Positions 1 through 12,486 of a stretch of 64,000 nt of DNA are shown here, piece after piece (position 1 is the first letter of the stretch; each line of letters starts with the position of its first letter). Location of the stretch: positions 647,592 to 711,591 of the forward strand of contig VXAA01000606.1 in NCBI GenBank assembly GCA_013399115.1, read 5' to 3'. A program made the position numbers and the translations under genes. Origin of the DNA: Anseranas semipalmata. Taxonomy: Eukaryota; Chordata; Aves; Anseriformes; Anseranatidae. The notes below the pieces were generated by a model. That model was not told the DNA's origin. It did no database searches and worked only from the letters and a program-made list of their open reading frames with translations.

Positions 1-268
1 GGATGAATCATTGGTATTTCTCAGGCAAGGAGAAGTTACTAAGTGCACCACTGTATGACAAAATGAGGGGTCTAGTGATTTTGTTTTTCCAGGTAACTAA
101 ATACTTACATAATTTAATCAGTTAAACCCTACTATAGATACTATATTGATAGGCATATTTTTAAGATTAACATTTGCTCAGTGTGAAGGTTAAACACTTG
201 CTATTCCCTTTCTAGGGTTAAATGAAATGAAGTTTCACCTGAGTGACAATAAGATAAAAAAAAAAAAA

Positions 269-308
269 NNNNNNNNNNNNNNNNNNNNNNNNNNNNNNNN
301 NNNNNNNN
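269..308. other. Assembly gap (40 N) inside an A-rich repeat
   Basis: Forty Ns lie between an A run (about 255-268) and another A run with GAAAA-type repeats (309-369). The gap is probably an unresolved A/GA-rich microsatellite. Its true length is unknown, so reading frames that cross it mean nothing. Confidence 0.97.
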
Positions 309-369
309 AAAAAAGACAGCAAGGGAACCAGAGAGGGAGGGAAAAAAAAAAGAAAAGAAAAGAAAGAGA
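309..369 (+). repeat. A/GA-rich simple repeat beside the gap
   Basis: An A-rich, nearly pyrimidine-poor tract follows the gap, with GAAAA units repeated near its end. It is probably the far side of the low-complexity tract that broke the assembly. Confidence 0.75.
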
Positions 370-470
370 CTGCATGTTTCAAAACTGCACTTAGAAATGG
401 TAGAAATATGAAGGGAAAATGAAACTATTTCAAAAGGATCAATATTTTTCATTTTTATTTAACCAGTTAC

Positions 471-485
471 TTTTTTTTTTTTTTT
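471..485 (+). repeat. T15 homopolymer
   Basis: Fifteen consecutive T. No retroelement body was recognised beside it. Confidence 0.95.
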
Positions 486-3400
486 CCAAAGCATACATCA
501 AGCAGCTATTTGAAATGTCTTTGAAAACAGATATGTTTCCTGTAAACTGTGAGGCATCTATTGCATGGGAGGCTAATGATCGCTATTCTTTATTTGTACA
601 GTTAATTTGTCCATTCTTTCTTCTTTTGGTAAAGTGGATGTTTCCTTTGTGCTTACAAGAACTGGTAAAAAAAGTATTCAAAATTCACTGAATTCTGAAA
701 TTCTTTCCCTCTCACACTCTCTCTTTCCCCACTCTCAGCCCAGAGCTATGAGCTGAGCCAGCAAGGGGATGTGGGATTAGTGGAATATCAGAGAGGCAAT
801 GAAAGTCATGATCTTGGCTGTTTAAATATGGTGCTCGGGAGTTGAAGGATTGGAGAAAGCGGGGCCTACAGGACTGAAAAGAGGCTCACAATACAAAAGA
901 ACCCCATCACAAAAATCTTGATACATACTCAGCAATGTAGAGACTAAGTGGCCCAAGTAGATCCTCAAAATAAGACTTTCAAGACAAACTGTACACTTTC
1001 ACATAGTCACAGCTTATTGAGATGGGTTGAATTCTCACATCGACTTAGAGTATCAACCCCCCCCAAAAAGCTGGTGGTTGTTTTGAAAAAGAGCCTGAAT
1101 TCAGCATTTTTTTTTTCTCTGCTCCATCCTGCAGGTCAGAACCTGGAAAGACCTTAGCCACAGTCAAATTTTGACCCCCTGCGCAACCCCTTGCAAGTCT
1201 AGCTAGTGAGCCACTCTATGCTTCCAGCTGACAATCATCAGCCCTAGGTCTCAAGGATTATTCAGGAGTATTTAATTAGATGATTTCCTACCTGCTTCAT
1301 AAGCCTAGAGAGATACTAGGCATGAACACTTTTTGTTATATGAGAAGATGAATACATGATCAGAAATAATAACTCCATCATTTCCTACTGGTCAGAATTG
1401 GTAGTTAATTAATTATTCAACAGGCTCTGGTGTTGCTGCCAAACCCATGCTTTCTTCTCAGAGAATAACAGGCAAGCTTGTTAGAGCAGCTTTCTTTGGA
1501 CTGTCACTTTAGTGTTGATAGGGGGTTTATTGCAATGCTGGCATTTTAATTTTATCTTATTCTTTTACTCTCTTGTTTCTATCATTAAAAATGTACAACT
1601 TTCCCTGCATGTTTGTGCCAGCAAAGTAAACTATATTAATATTATCTTTGGTATACCATGGCACTCTTTTGCAGAAATTATTTGCATGGTTTAATGTCGT
1701 TGCAGAATTTTAGAATTAATCTGTATCTCTCTCCTGGTACTGTATGTTGCTGTTTTCCGCTAGTATGGAAATGCAGGTAATCTTGCGCCCTCCATGACAT
1801 GGGCAAGTGCTTTACAAAAAAGCATCTTTGACAGTTATCGTTTATACTTTAACACGACCAAAGAGTTAGTCTCTTAACCACTAGGCCTTGTACTACTTTG
1901 GGATTGGACAAAAGGTAGAAGCCTTGTGATAGTAGTATCCATTTATGAGTTTGCATTATCATTTCATAAGGCAAAACAGAAGGTGATATAAGCCCACTGC
2001 CATTCCTTGGTTTTTGACGGAACATATTCATCAAAAAAGCATGCAATCCCCTGAGCTTGCAGCCATATGCTACAGGAAAATGTCACCAGTTAAAGATGTA
2101 TTCATTTACTGTTTTGAAAACTCTGTTTGATATTCATGCATTCCAAGTGTTTTGACCTAGATTTCTGTAGAGGCATTAGATCCAGTACTGAACAGGAAGC
2201 TAGACAGCTGTTGCTTGTGTAGTCAAAGGAAGAATTTAAAGTAAGAGAAAAAAAAGAATAAAAAAATGAAAACATTTATTAATGCATGCCAACATTTTGC
2301 ACAGCCAATATGTTTAATACCAGATTAACTAATATAAGCATATGGAGATGCATTTGTTGCAAAGCTTTAAAGAAAAGAACAAAGAAAAAAGTTGGATATA
2401 TCTAAAGTTCACATAGAACAGAATTTGCACTTTCTCCTATAAATGAAAGCCTGGTGAAATGGCAACATACTTTAATTACAAGCTACTTGCTAATGTCACA
2501 ACATTTAGGTTTTGGGGCTATATTGTAGTACAAACCTCTCAGCATATGCCTTGCCTAATCCAGAAACCTACAGGTAATAAAAATCCTTACTGAGTTCTAC
2601 AGCATTTGCAGTATATTTTGTCCTGAAGTCTTATAAACGGTTTGTTTGTTGTAATTGTAGACTCCTTTCTAGTAAATCCAGGTACAAAACAGATACAGTG
2701 TAAATATACATATCTAATTATTAAATGCTGGCTGTTGTTCTACTGCTGTGGCAAAGACGCTGCATTTTATTATTACTGGGTTTACACAGATACAGTTCAT
2801 CTGATGTTTATAGGTCTTTTGGTAGTTGGGTCACAACTGTAAATAACATTGGGAATAAACATTATGTTGGTTATGAGAGTACTCTTCTAATTCAGCTTCA
2901 GCCAGCCAAAAGCTAGATGTCAAAGCTACTTGTCCTGATTTTTTTTTTTTTCCATAGCTCTTAGTACCACCTACTGCAGGTGTCTTTCTTGGGCTTGGAT
3001 CTGTAGTCCTGGGAAGGAAATTGTTTCTTCCCTTTCACTGTCAAGGGGTTTTGGATGATTTGTCCAGATCAGGCACCAAACCAGTGGTAAATATTACCAA
3101 CACATTTTTTTTTACTATTAGTGGAAAAATCTTTAACTATTAAGTTCCAACAGTAATCTGTTACCAATTTCAACATTTTCTGATAATAGATTTTATACTG
3201 AGCCAATCCAAAAATAGAAGAAAAGGTGCAAACATTTCCCTTCACCAAAAATGGTTTTCATTTTCACAGTGAAAAATACAAAGATGGATTTTTTCCCAAT
3301 AGCTCTTTTCCTAAGTGTTTATCAAATAGTTTATGCAAACACATTTCAGCTTATGGTTTATTTATAAACAGTTCAATTTCACTCTCCACAAAGGTGTGGA

Positions 3401-3648
3401 ATTGGTTACCCAAGCCACGTGCTGGTTATTTATTTACTTACTTATTTATGACTGGGTGAATGAAACTTTTTAAACAAGGGAAAAATGAATGAAGAATTGC
3501 AAAGAAATGATGCTGCAGTTTAGAATGAATAAATCAACAGGTCTAAATGTCATAAAACTGAATTCTGCAATATCTTCATGAATAGTTAGGGTTCTCAAGA
3601 AGGCCTGTTGGCAACTAAAAGCCTGCACATTCAGTGATCTGGTTGGAA

Positions 3649-3679
3649 TACACACACAAACACACACATACATATATGT
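3649..3679 (+). repeat. (CA)n/(TA)n microsatellite
   Basis: Imperfect CA dinucleotides, interrupted once by AA, run into TA steps. It is an ordinary vertebrate microsatellite and possibly polymorphic. Confidence 0.85.
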
Positions 3680-5151
3680 AGGCATACAGTCTTGAATTAT
3701 GTCCCATACAAATGTCCAGTCCTTCTGTTCAGATGTGCTGAATATTTTGTGACCGTACACCTTCACAGAGAGATCTACATAAATAGGTATGTATGTAGGT
3801 ATTATCACTCTTCCTGAATCAAGCTATTTGCACTTGAGATAGAAGACCTTCAAATGTGATGTCAAATCTCAGAAATCTAATGAGGTTTACCTTTCTAATC
3901 CAATCCCCTACTGATGCAGGCTTCTGCCATTAGACATGAGGCTTTGGAGGTGACCTGCGCTTGCAATTTCACAGAATTTGGGGTCAGAAGCCAGTTATGA
4001 GGACAAGGATCTTGGGACTGCATGTCCTCAAGTATGATCCTACAAGAGTGGCAGAAACGTCACACTACAAATGCAGGAAATGGAGAAACACTTAATGAGG
4101 AGAGTTAAGAAGGGACATGGAAAGATCATGACTGTGAGGGGAGGGATTGAGCAGTGATGAGAAAACAAACATTTGATGGTTGGGATTGTAGAAATTTGCA
4201 ACCAGAATGAAAAGAACAAGTAAGGTCATAAACATTTTCTTCCTGTTTGATTTATGAAAACAGCTAAAAATATCTTCCTATCTGCTAGGGAATTAGTTTC
4301 TCTTAAGTAAACGTATCAGGGTAAAACACTGGACTTTTTGTTAACTTCATAATATCTCTGTATATGACCTTTAATCCCACAGAAATATCACATAAATATG
4401 TTCCAAATAATTCTGCTCAGTAGTGATTATTGTCGATGGTGAAGTATATATGAATGTTTGATACTTCCTTTTCCTACACTGATCAACAGAACCAGACATC
4501 TTTCTAAGCTTAGTTGACCCCCTCAGCTTGGTTGGGGGTACAAAAGAAATGTTTGGCTAGTCTGTCATCTGGTTAGCTTTGACATCCCCCCGAAATGTCC
4601 ATGACTTCATTTATGTCTGGATTATCTGGGCATAGGACCAGGTAGAAGCTTGAGCTCATTTGTCTGGGAATAAGATGTTTCAATCCCTCCACACTTGCTT
4701 TGCTAGTCAGAAGACACTTTGCATCTTAAACTGACATAATTTCAATTTTTATAGTCTACATTTACAAGATCCTTCCATATGGTTAAAGTTAAAATTCACA
4801 GAGGCTATAGATAGCTGGGCCACTCTTTTTATTAATCCAAAAATGTGCCAGCTGAGTTAGAAAACACTAACTCTGTAGAACAAAACATACGCTAATAATG
4901 GTTTAGTTCTTTACTAATAGCATACCTGACACAAAATATCTTGTTATCCAGCCTGAAACACTTAGGAATTAGCAGTAGCATGCTGTACTATAGCCAGTTT
5001 GAACAGATGGATTTAGAACCGGAGAGTCAAATATATCCGTTTTTGGAATTTGTCTGCCTAATTTACTCATGTTACTGTTACAGAGATACCAAGATAGCTG
5101 ATGATGATGCTCTGCGCTGTATTTACTCGGCTGCATTGCCACACAGAAATG

Positions 5152-5355
5152 TGATTCATAGACTCCCAGGAATTGCAGATGGAAGAGCCATATTAGATCA
5201 TTCAATCCATCTCCCTGCTGATGCAGAATTGCTTTCTACAGCTACAGTACATTTTCTAGTGTTTTGTCTGGTCTAGTTGTAAAAGTCCCCTGACATGGGA
5301 CTTCCACTGCTTCCCTTGGGAAACTACTGCACTGTTCATCTTTCAAAATTGGCAC
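5152..5355 (-). mobile_element. Decayed CR1 LINE 3' fragment
   Basis: Read on the plus strand this is the reverse complement of a CR1 3' part. It opens with a gattcatagactc-type end and a pattern like 'agatcattcaatccatctccctgctgatgcag'-class CR1 sequence (5194-5225). It continues with phrases resembling ccacttcccttgggagact (5304-5325) and ends before 5360. This family is widespread in birds, turtles and crocodilians. The copy is heavily diverged, is truncated at its 5' end as most CR1 copies are, and keeps no reverse transcriptase frame. Identification is from memory of CR1 consensus phrases, not from a search. Confidence 0.7.
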
Positions 5356-6089
5356 TGTCAGAGGCAGGCTAGAGAACTAGCTGGACCATTGACCTGTACT
5401 CAGTTGGGAATTCCTCCCTTCCTAATCACTAGGTGACCCTGCATGAAGATGCTGTGCCATCAAAATCACATGGTGTTTGTGGACACATTACAGATTTACA
5501 GTAATGGGGCATTTTTTTTTAAATCTCATTTGCAAGATACATTTTGCTTTTTCAAAACCACCAACTTCTGCCTCTGGTACATCTGCTAGTCCCTAACATG
5601 GTCTATATGAAGATTTGACACTAAAAAGGCATCCAAACTATCTCAGATCATCTCTGGCTCCTTGCACTTCTCATGTGAAGTTGAAGTTTTTCATTCTCAC
5701 ATCTGCAGAGTCCTGGCCCACCATCAGTCACAGTCTTTTCACTCCTACCAATGATACTGTCATTCTGGAGGATTTTGGTTGCTTGTTTACTGCTAGAGTA
5801 GCCTTTGTTGTATTCCATAAGAGTAAGAAAAGGAGCTTTCCATTTTCTGGTTGGTCAAAAAGGGTCTGGCCAATAATGTTGTCAATCAACACCAACAAAC
5901 AATTTCCAAAAATGTCAGCAAACCAAGAAATGAAAATATATATATATTTGTTTGACTAAATGAAACATTACACTTACAAACCTGAGTACACTGTAAACAT
6001 TTAAATAATCAAAGGAAATATTTATAGGTAGAATTGTTGTAGGCATTTTTTGAACAGAATACTGTGTTTATCTGACCTCTTTTCATATT

Positions 6090-6105
6090 AAAAAAAAAAA
6101 AAAAA
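6090..6105 (+). repeat. A16 homopolymer
   Basis: Sixteen consecutive A. No retroelement body is recognised upstream. Confidence 0.95.
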
Positions 6106-7088
6106 GAAGAGTCAAAGTTCAGGCAGACAATTCCAGTTATCTGTACATATCCTGACTTTTCATTCAGTAGCTCTCCTAAATGGGGTGATATGGCCATCTT
6201 CACATCCTTCCTGATTACATACTTCTTTTGCCATGAATCTTACCAAACAAGGCAGACCAATGTCAAAAGACTTCACTGGAATTAATCACAATGAAAAAAT
6301 ACCCACAGTTTTCTCTACACTTCAGGAGCAATTAAGAAATAGAAACTGGAGAATGAAACCTGGAAAAAGGAAGATCAATTCATATTTATACAATGTAAAA
6401 TACATGTATATTTTTGGGTTACCTATACGTTTTTTCTTAGGTTCTGAGCCAGAACTGGATACACCAAATACCAAATGAAAGGCAGTTATGCCACTAATGC
6501 TAGCCCATCTGGAAGCAATAACTACAGTCAATCACAGAGTAAATCCTTATCTGATGAGCTTTCCAGCCCATTTTTTTTTAGACACGAGAGGTTCAGATAG
6601 TTCAGATAAGGTTTGGCAGCTGAATTGGTATTTGTCCCAAGCAAACCTCCAGAGGTTTACCAGTCACTAGTAATAAATGAAAGTCTTTATAAGGTGATGG
6701 TTATTTTGTGGTCAACATGAAATAAATTGGTGGTGCCAGCCCAGGTCCTAGGAGACATCTGTCTATATCTGAATGCCATCCCCAGCTTGCTAGACATCTC
6801 TGCGAAGGGTCTGGTACCTGAAGGTTTTAGCCTTCATTCAAAGTGAGGTGGATTTCCCTTTTGTCCTGGGGTAGAGTGGTAACCCAGCTGTTTTCAAGGG
6901 CAGTAGATCTAGCATATTCATGCAATGGAGCAAAAGTGTCTTTGAAGGAGATATCAGTAGAGAAAACAAGCTGCTTGGGATGCAACACACACCATGAGAT
7001 CCACGTCCACCCCATCTCTGTCCCATTAGCTTGTTTGCCTGCTATGCCAGGTGTTCTCTTCAGCCATATGTATACATATTTGCCTAGC

Positions 7089-7107
7089 TTTTTTTTTTTT
7101 TTTTTTT
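7089..7107 (+). repeat. T19 homopolymer
   Basis: Nineteen consecutive T, which would be a poly-A on the minus strand. No element body was recognised on the upper-coordinate side. Confidence 0.95.
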
Positions 7108-8493
7108 AATCATTCTGGTACGGTATATATAGGAAGAAGTGGAGCCAATCTGTGCATGAAAATCAATGTTTGAAGATTTCCTTTAGCTGAGGCCTCTTTT
7201 AGCAGCCCCTGTTACAGTTGGCTGCTGTCTCAGAGCCACTTTTCCAACTACTAGAAACTTGATTAGGAAAAAAAACAGATATGGGTGAGATATTGACCTT
7301 CCACATGTCGTACATTTTACCAATAAGTATTAATGACAAAGACACTAAGGAATGTAATCTCCCATCAATGAATCAATACAAATCCCATTAACACTCAATG
7401 AGGGGATAAGAAAGCCTTCAAGAGCTTCACACTTGGTCTTTGTATAGGACTCCCTCTAAAGGCTCAGGAAGTCCTTTTTCCTTCAGGACCAGCAGTATAT
7501 TGTGCTTTTAATGAAATGAAGAGGTCTTAAGAGTCAAGGAGACTCAGCAGATGAATGTATTTAACAAATTCCAAGTCCAGCCCATGCAAAAACTGAATTC
7601 TTATTTGAAGTGTGTCAATTCTGCTAGAATCTGGAAACTGAGAAGTCCACAACATCATCCATTCTGAAGGATGTCAACAAGATCAGTAAAAACAGGAGAA
7701 AGTTAAACAGAGTGTTTCAAACTTCCTCAAAATTACAGGATAGCAGCTTTTAGTCAGCTTTCTCCCTTCTTTCTCACTTCTCTGCTCTTCCTTGTCCCTC
7801 CACTTTCAGGAGTGATACCAAACACCCACCCTTGACCTCTTTCCTTGTAGATCTACAATCATCTGCAATAGTGATTTAACTCACAGTCCCTGCACTGTGC
7901 AATTTCTGCTTCCGCTGAAACTAAAAACTGGAGCTAAACTTCATGGGAACTTAGAAGCTGCTTCAGGACAGAGTTTTAGCTCACTGAAGATTTAGCCAAG
8001 GATAAATTAGTTAAAGAGAGCAATGATGTTACTCAGGGTAATTGGTTCAAGTTTACCATTAGACCTACAGGGCAACTTTATCAAGTTCTTCAAATGCTTT
8101 TGAATGTAACAATGTGGTAGAAACAGGAGAAAAATTGCATACATATATCTAAATCCTCTGGGCAAAATTTTCCAACCAAACAGTCCTAATTTAAGATGAT
8201 AAATCAGAGCAAAAGAAAATCAGATTTTGAGTTGTGTGTTTTGTTTCAGGGGGTTTTGTTTTTCTTTTTTGAAGCACCTGGTGGGGAAATGTTCAAAGCC
8301 TCTGAATGTAATTTGTACTGAATATTAATTTGGGGTAAGGGCTTAAAGCCTCTTTGTTCTGGAAGTCTTTGCATAAATCTAGAGCACATTTAGGTGCCAC
8401 AATATCGATGAATCGAATAAAACCCTTTTCCTTATGTATCCTATTTCCCTTTCTCCCTCCACTTTCCTGTATTCATGTCTCTCTGAAAGTTTG

Positions 8494-8509
8494 AAAAAAA
8501 AAAAAAAAA
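8494..8509 (+). repeat. A16 homopolymer
   Basis: Sixteen consecutive A. Confidence 0.95.
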
Positions 8510-9604
8510 GTCTGCAATTCCTTATTCTCTGTTTTAGCAATTAGATGTGCGGTCTATGTTACCAGTATCATGGGAAGACAACTGGGCCGTCTGCCTCCTT
8601 CCTGGTTGCCTATGAATTGCTTCAGCCTGCAAAGAAAACATTGTGGGACTTTGTTCAGAACAGTAAGAAACTAAATATTTATCTTCCCTCTTATAATTTA
8701 TGCAGCATGGGATTAATACAGAAAGAACCGAGATTGAAAGGTCAAGTGAGCTTCCAAATAGTGTTTTACAATGATATATCATTGCACTTTTACTATGGCC
8801 TGCTTTCTAGAAAATGAAGCACCAGTAGCAACATTGTACCTAAAGAAATGATCTTAACAGTGCTAAAGCCTGATTTTATTAATAAGCATGCTTCTTAATT
8901 TGGGTCTCCTTCAGGATTTATGTGGTTCTTCTATATTCTTAAGACATAACTGTCTTGTAGCTTTCTCAGTTCAAGGAACCTGAAATGGTGGTAGAACTGT
9001 GTCCAGACTGGTGCATTAAATATTCAGTAGACTGGGTGTGGCAAGAAGATATCTGCAGATGAGGGATTTTTTGGTGTTGGACCAAGTCAGCACAGCCCAC
9101 ATCCCCATCGCCTGTCTCAAGCAGACCAGGGAGTAAATTATCTTGTTGAGAATACCTGGGTTTCCTTTCAACATTGAGCAAGTACAGTGGTATAAACACA
9201 TTGTCCTTTCTCACGAGAAACCTTTCAGATGGACTGCTTCCCCTCCTCCAGGCTCCTGAAGCTACAGTCCTCATGCTTAGGACCAAGGGACCTTTCCAGT
9301 TCCTGGGAGTGCAATAATATTTGAACTATTCCCTTTTACCTTTGTACTGCCATTATGGTAGGAACTTCAGGTGAGGCCAATGCAAGACAGCAGGCCCACT
9401 CTACACCACAAAAGAAGGACGTATCTCTGTTAACTGCAGCTTTCACTAGTTTATACATCTGCTCAGTAGAGCTGGTCACTTAACTGTGCCCTTCTTCTGA
9501 AGCTGGAAAAGACTTGTCCATTAGAGTGCATGATGTGTCAGAACAGCACATCAGTTTCTACTCAGAAAGATACTTTAAGTGCTCTGCTAAAGTTGAATGA
9601 CCCA

Positions 9605-9808
9605 GGCTAGTAGTGGATATGGTGGGTTCTCCACCTCTTGAAGTCTTCAAGTCAAGAGTGGGTGCCTTTCTGAAAGATATCGTTTAGCTCAGTATGATTT
9701 ATTAGGCTCACTACAGTGGGAAATGGGTAAAATACTAAGACAGGAATTACAGACCAGCTTAGCACAGGTGACCTGATGACCCCTTCTGGCTTTAAAAATC
9801 TAAGAGCT
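9605..9808 (+). mobile_element. Decayed CR1 LINE 3' end
   Basis: The segment follows the plan of a sauropsid CR1 3' end. A gtgggttctccacctcttga-like stretch (9629-9650) corresponds to the 'gtggaatctcc...' part of CR1. It is followed by a tctgaaagatat motif and a terminal block resembling the family ending 'ctgatgaccccttctggc' plus tttaaaaatcta (9773-9803). The short direct repeats that normally end CR1 are degraded. No coding capacity remains. The call rests on recalled family phrases; a repeat-library search would settle it. Confidence 0.72.
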
Positions 9809-10149
9809 TAGCCAAAGATCCAAGAAGTGAATACAGCTTTTTTATAGGCATGATGTAAACAACTTTATGTGAATGTGTGTGTGAACCAGGATCACCAAGG
9901 TGATGCTAGGTCAGATTTGTAGCACTTTAGAGCTGTTCTTCATGAATACAGCAGCCATAAAAGAATAATTAAAAACAAAATCATAGGTAGGAGCTAAATA
10001 AAGCAGTGGCATTGTTTTCCCTTAAATGTCATCTTCCATCTCTGGAAGAAAAAGAAGAGTGGAAAATTATAGGTGTCTGGCCAAAAAAAGGGAGGGGACA
10101 CACGGATCAAAATCTTCTGCTCTGCAGATAAGAGGGGAATGAAAGACTT
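9809..10149. other. Noncoding DNA upstream of the CpG island
   Basis: AT-rich, with a short TGTG stretch near 9872-9884 and no supported coding sequence. It lies immediately on the lower-coordinate side of the GC-rich island. Confidence 0.65.
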
Positions 10150-10218
10150 CCTGCACACAGGGAACAGAGGCCCCGGGGGGCATGGGGGCCGTGGCCAGCT
10201 GGGAAATGCCCAGCACTG

Positions 10219-10226
10219 TATATAGA
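10219..10226 (+). promoter_or_regulatory. TATA-box-like motif in the CpG island
   Basis: The motif TATATAGA lies at the lower-coordinate edge of the island and is followed about 30 bp later by GC-rich DNA. The match is short and could be chance; no start site is shown. Confidence 0.25.
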
Positions 10227-10437
10227 AACCCTCACAAACAAACAGCTCCCGCGTCGCACAGCGGCCAGCCCGCGTGGCAGCCGGGGGTGCCGGGGGGGCT
10301 GACCCCTCTGCAGCCCGTCTGGCCTGGCGGATTTAACGAGTCCAGCAGTCACATCAAAAACACCCTCAGCCCTTAGATGAATGAGCTGTTTGTTTTTCTT
10401 CCCGATGGCTTGATAAGAGGTCACAGGATGTGTTCAA

Positions 10438-10479
10438 TTTCTTTTATTTTTTTCTCTTTCTTTTTACTTTTTTTTTTTT
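10438..10479 (+). repeat. Pyrimidine/T-rich tract in the island
   Basis: Almost all T with scattered C, ending in T12 at 10468-10479. It splits the CpG island in two. Confidence 0.85.
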
Positions 10480-10832
10480 CATACATAATGAAACAATAGG
10501 TTAAGAGAGAAAAGCCCCAGCCCAGTCCCAATAGGTCTCTCGTCCCCCGTGCTGCTTCATTTCCTGCCTTTTTGAAGCAGACATCCCCCTTTTGTTTTCC
10601 TCCAGCCCAGCCAGCGCGTGTCAGTGTGACGGCCACCGAACAAATAGGTTTTGGCCACTGCCACCTCCTCGCCCCCGCCTGCCCGCCCGCCGCCGCTCGC
10701 GGCCGGCGGCTTCCTGAGGCCGGGCGGCTGCTGCCGGCCCCCACCACAGGCCTCGCAGGAAGAGATGGAGGGGCCTGCGCCCGCACGGGCGGAAGCGACG
10801 GGAAATCCCTGCAGCTGCCAGATTGCGCTGCA

Positions 10833-10953
10833 GCGGCCGGCGGGACGCGGCCCAGGCGCCTNNNNNNNNNNNNNNNNNNNNNNNNNNNNNNNNNNNNNNN
10901 NNNNNNNNNNNNNGTGGCGCGGCGGCGGCCGGCGGGACGCGGCCTAGGCGCTT
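10833..10953 (+). repeat. GC-rich 29-bp tandem unit flanking the gap
   Basis: The 29-bp sequence at 10833-10861, starting gcggccggcgggacgcggcc, recurs at 10925-10953 with two C/T differences. The copies lie directly left and 11 bp right of the N gap. The unresolved sequence is therefore probably a GC-rich minisatellite whose internal copies were not assembled. Confidence 0.85.
10862..10913. other. Assembly gap (52 N) in GC-rich tandem repeat
   Basis: Fifty-two Ns sit between two near-identical GC-rich units. The real length may be quite different. Any translation running through this gap is unreliable. Confidence 0.97.
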
Positions 10954-12416
10954 GGGCGCGAGGCGAGAGAGCCTTCCTGTCGGCCCGGCCGCCGCTGGAA
11001 GTTTGTGGCACGCCGGCTCCCACACGCACGCCGGGGGAAGTGCTGGGAGGTGAAGATAAGGCCTCCCGCTGCCACTGCCGCGGTGAAAGTGGGAAACAAA
11101 GCCAAGGCGGCCGGGAGCTCTCCCTACCTGGAAGGGGACACGCAGTGTCTCCAGGCCCGGTTTGCAGGAAGGACAGGAGCTGGGAAACATGTCAGAGGGA
11201 GCGAATGAGTGTAGTCGGGAACCCTAGACTGCAGTGGGTACACAGAGGAAGGATGCTCAGGGCTGGGCTCAGGCCTTGAAATTTTCACACCCCTTCCCAG
11301 TCCATTAGCCTGTCCTAAAATCAGGGTGCAAATGGGCTGTTCCAGCCCATCATAGAAAATCTGAGGCACATATGAAATCCATGGGTTTCTGGGGGGTTGG
11401 TCCCTTCCTCCAAACAAGCACCAGGCCTCCTCCGATGGAAGCCAAGCACCCATGCGACACCAGGCCTCCTCCCAGGGAATATGCCCCTAATGGCCACAAA
11501 CAGGATTGAGATTCAAAAAGCGACCACTGACTTCTTCATAAGTCCCTACCCATCCTGTCTGTGACCAACAGAAGTTGAGTAGCAATGGGAAAAACGGGTT
11601 TCCCTCCAAGCTGGAACACAGGGGTTTACAGCCACACTATAACTCTGTGCTTTGCAGGAGGGGAATGCGACTTGTAAATCTGTTCCGTACCAGACTAACT
11701 CCTGGTTTTGGTCTAAAATGATGAACATTTAAAAAATTTCTAAGCTGTTTAAACTTGTCATTAAGGTGCTCAGGTTTCATCCTTGAATCTGGTGACCTCT
11801 CATTATAATTCCCTTCATAAAGACAGCCTTTTCCTTTGTACAGAGACTGCAGTGCCCACACATGAGGCAATGCAGGAGTTAAAAATATATTCATATAGGC
11901 AAATTTGAACACTAAAATAAAATTGTCTTCCTGAGGTCATTGTCTCTGTAGACTGAAGAGAGGGAGGAAGTGCAGGAATGTGTCGCTGATTAAGATACCG
12001 CATGCTGGGCAGGTATCAGTTTAAACACTTTAGACTGTTACCTGCTCAGCAGGAGAGACCTGAATCCACATTTGATGATTAGGCCATATTTATGTCTCAG
12101 CTCAGCAAGTCTCTATACATTGGCTTGATGAGCAGAGGGTATAAAACTCACCAGTGTCTCCATATTAACCTGAGGGGTGAAAAAAGTTTTCACAGGTACA
12201 TTGGATTTCTAAAAACATGGGTGTCCAGGGCCCATTTGCCCCAGGCTGTATTATGGGTATATGACAACCCACCCACTCTGCCACCTTTCACATTTTGGAT
12301 CAGTCATGTAGCAAGCTGAGCCACATCGAATTAATATGTGTTCAGTGGCACAGGCAACAAAATTGATAATTTGGTGCCTGAAGAAAGGATTTTCTTTCTA
12401 GTACATGGAAAACTCT

Positions 12417-12486
12417 GCTTGTATATACATATACAAATATGTACACATATATCTATAAACTCTATATACACACATATAGGCTTATG
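12417..12486 (+). repeat. Imperfect TA/CA-rich low-complexity tract
   Basis: A run of alternating purine-pyrimidine steps (tatacat, acacata and similar) with no fixed period. It may come from a decayed dinucleotide microsatellite. Confidence 0.7.

Larger units (their letters stand above)
1..5151. other. AT-rich noncoding stretch, no gene seen
   Basis: No open frame here has protein-like composition, paired splice sites or a recognisable domain; the longest frames are about 110 codons and rich in residues typical of chance reading. The stretch holds an assembly gap at 269-308, T-homopolymers at 471-485 and 2939-2952, a loose ATTT/ACTT repeat near 3423-3447 and a CA/TA repeat at 3649-3679. The rest looks unique. 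It fits intergenic or deep intronic vertebrate DNA. Confidence 0.7.
5356..9604. other. Noncoding stretch, no gene seen
   Basis: No supported coding region. It contains A16 at 6090-6105, T19 at 7089-7107 and A16 at 8494-8509, plus a 16-bp AT palindrome around 5934-5949. Open frames here are at most about 114 codons and lack domain-like patterns. The rest appears to be unique AT-rich DNA. Confidence 0.7.
10150..11170. promoter_or_regulatory. CpG island, candidate promoter
   Basis: This is the only stretch of the window with sustained high GC and frequent CpG. It contains many gcggc, ccgcc and ggcgc clusters, densest at 10,660-11,120, and falls back to AT-rich sequence on both sides. A T-rich, pyrimidine-biased block (10438-10479) interrupts it. 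A TATATAGA box-like motif sits at 10219-10226 on the plus strand. Unmethylated CpG islands usually mark promoters, so this may start a transcript (coding or lncRNA) on either strand. I see no exon with a convincing start codon and donor site. Open frames here on both strands are explained by GC richness and by Ns being read through. Confidence 0.75.

Noticed and set aside
4941..5276. 111-codon plus-strand frame
   Set aside because: Overlaps the antisense CR1 remnant, so its openness is incidental.
10572..11279. Longest open frame (235 codons, plus strand) and matching minus-strand frames of 189-202 codons
   Set aside because: All cross the N gap, and the sequence is so GC-rich that stops are rare in every frame. 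Translations are low-complexity A/G/P/R with no domain.
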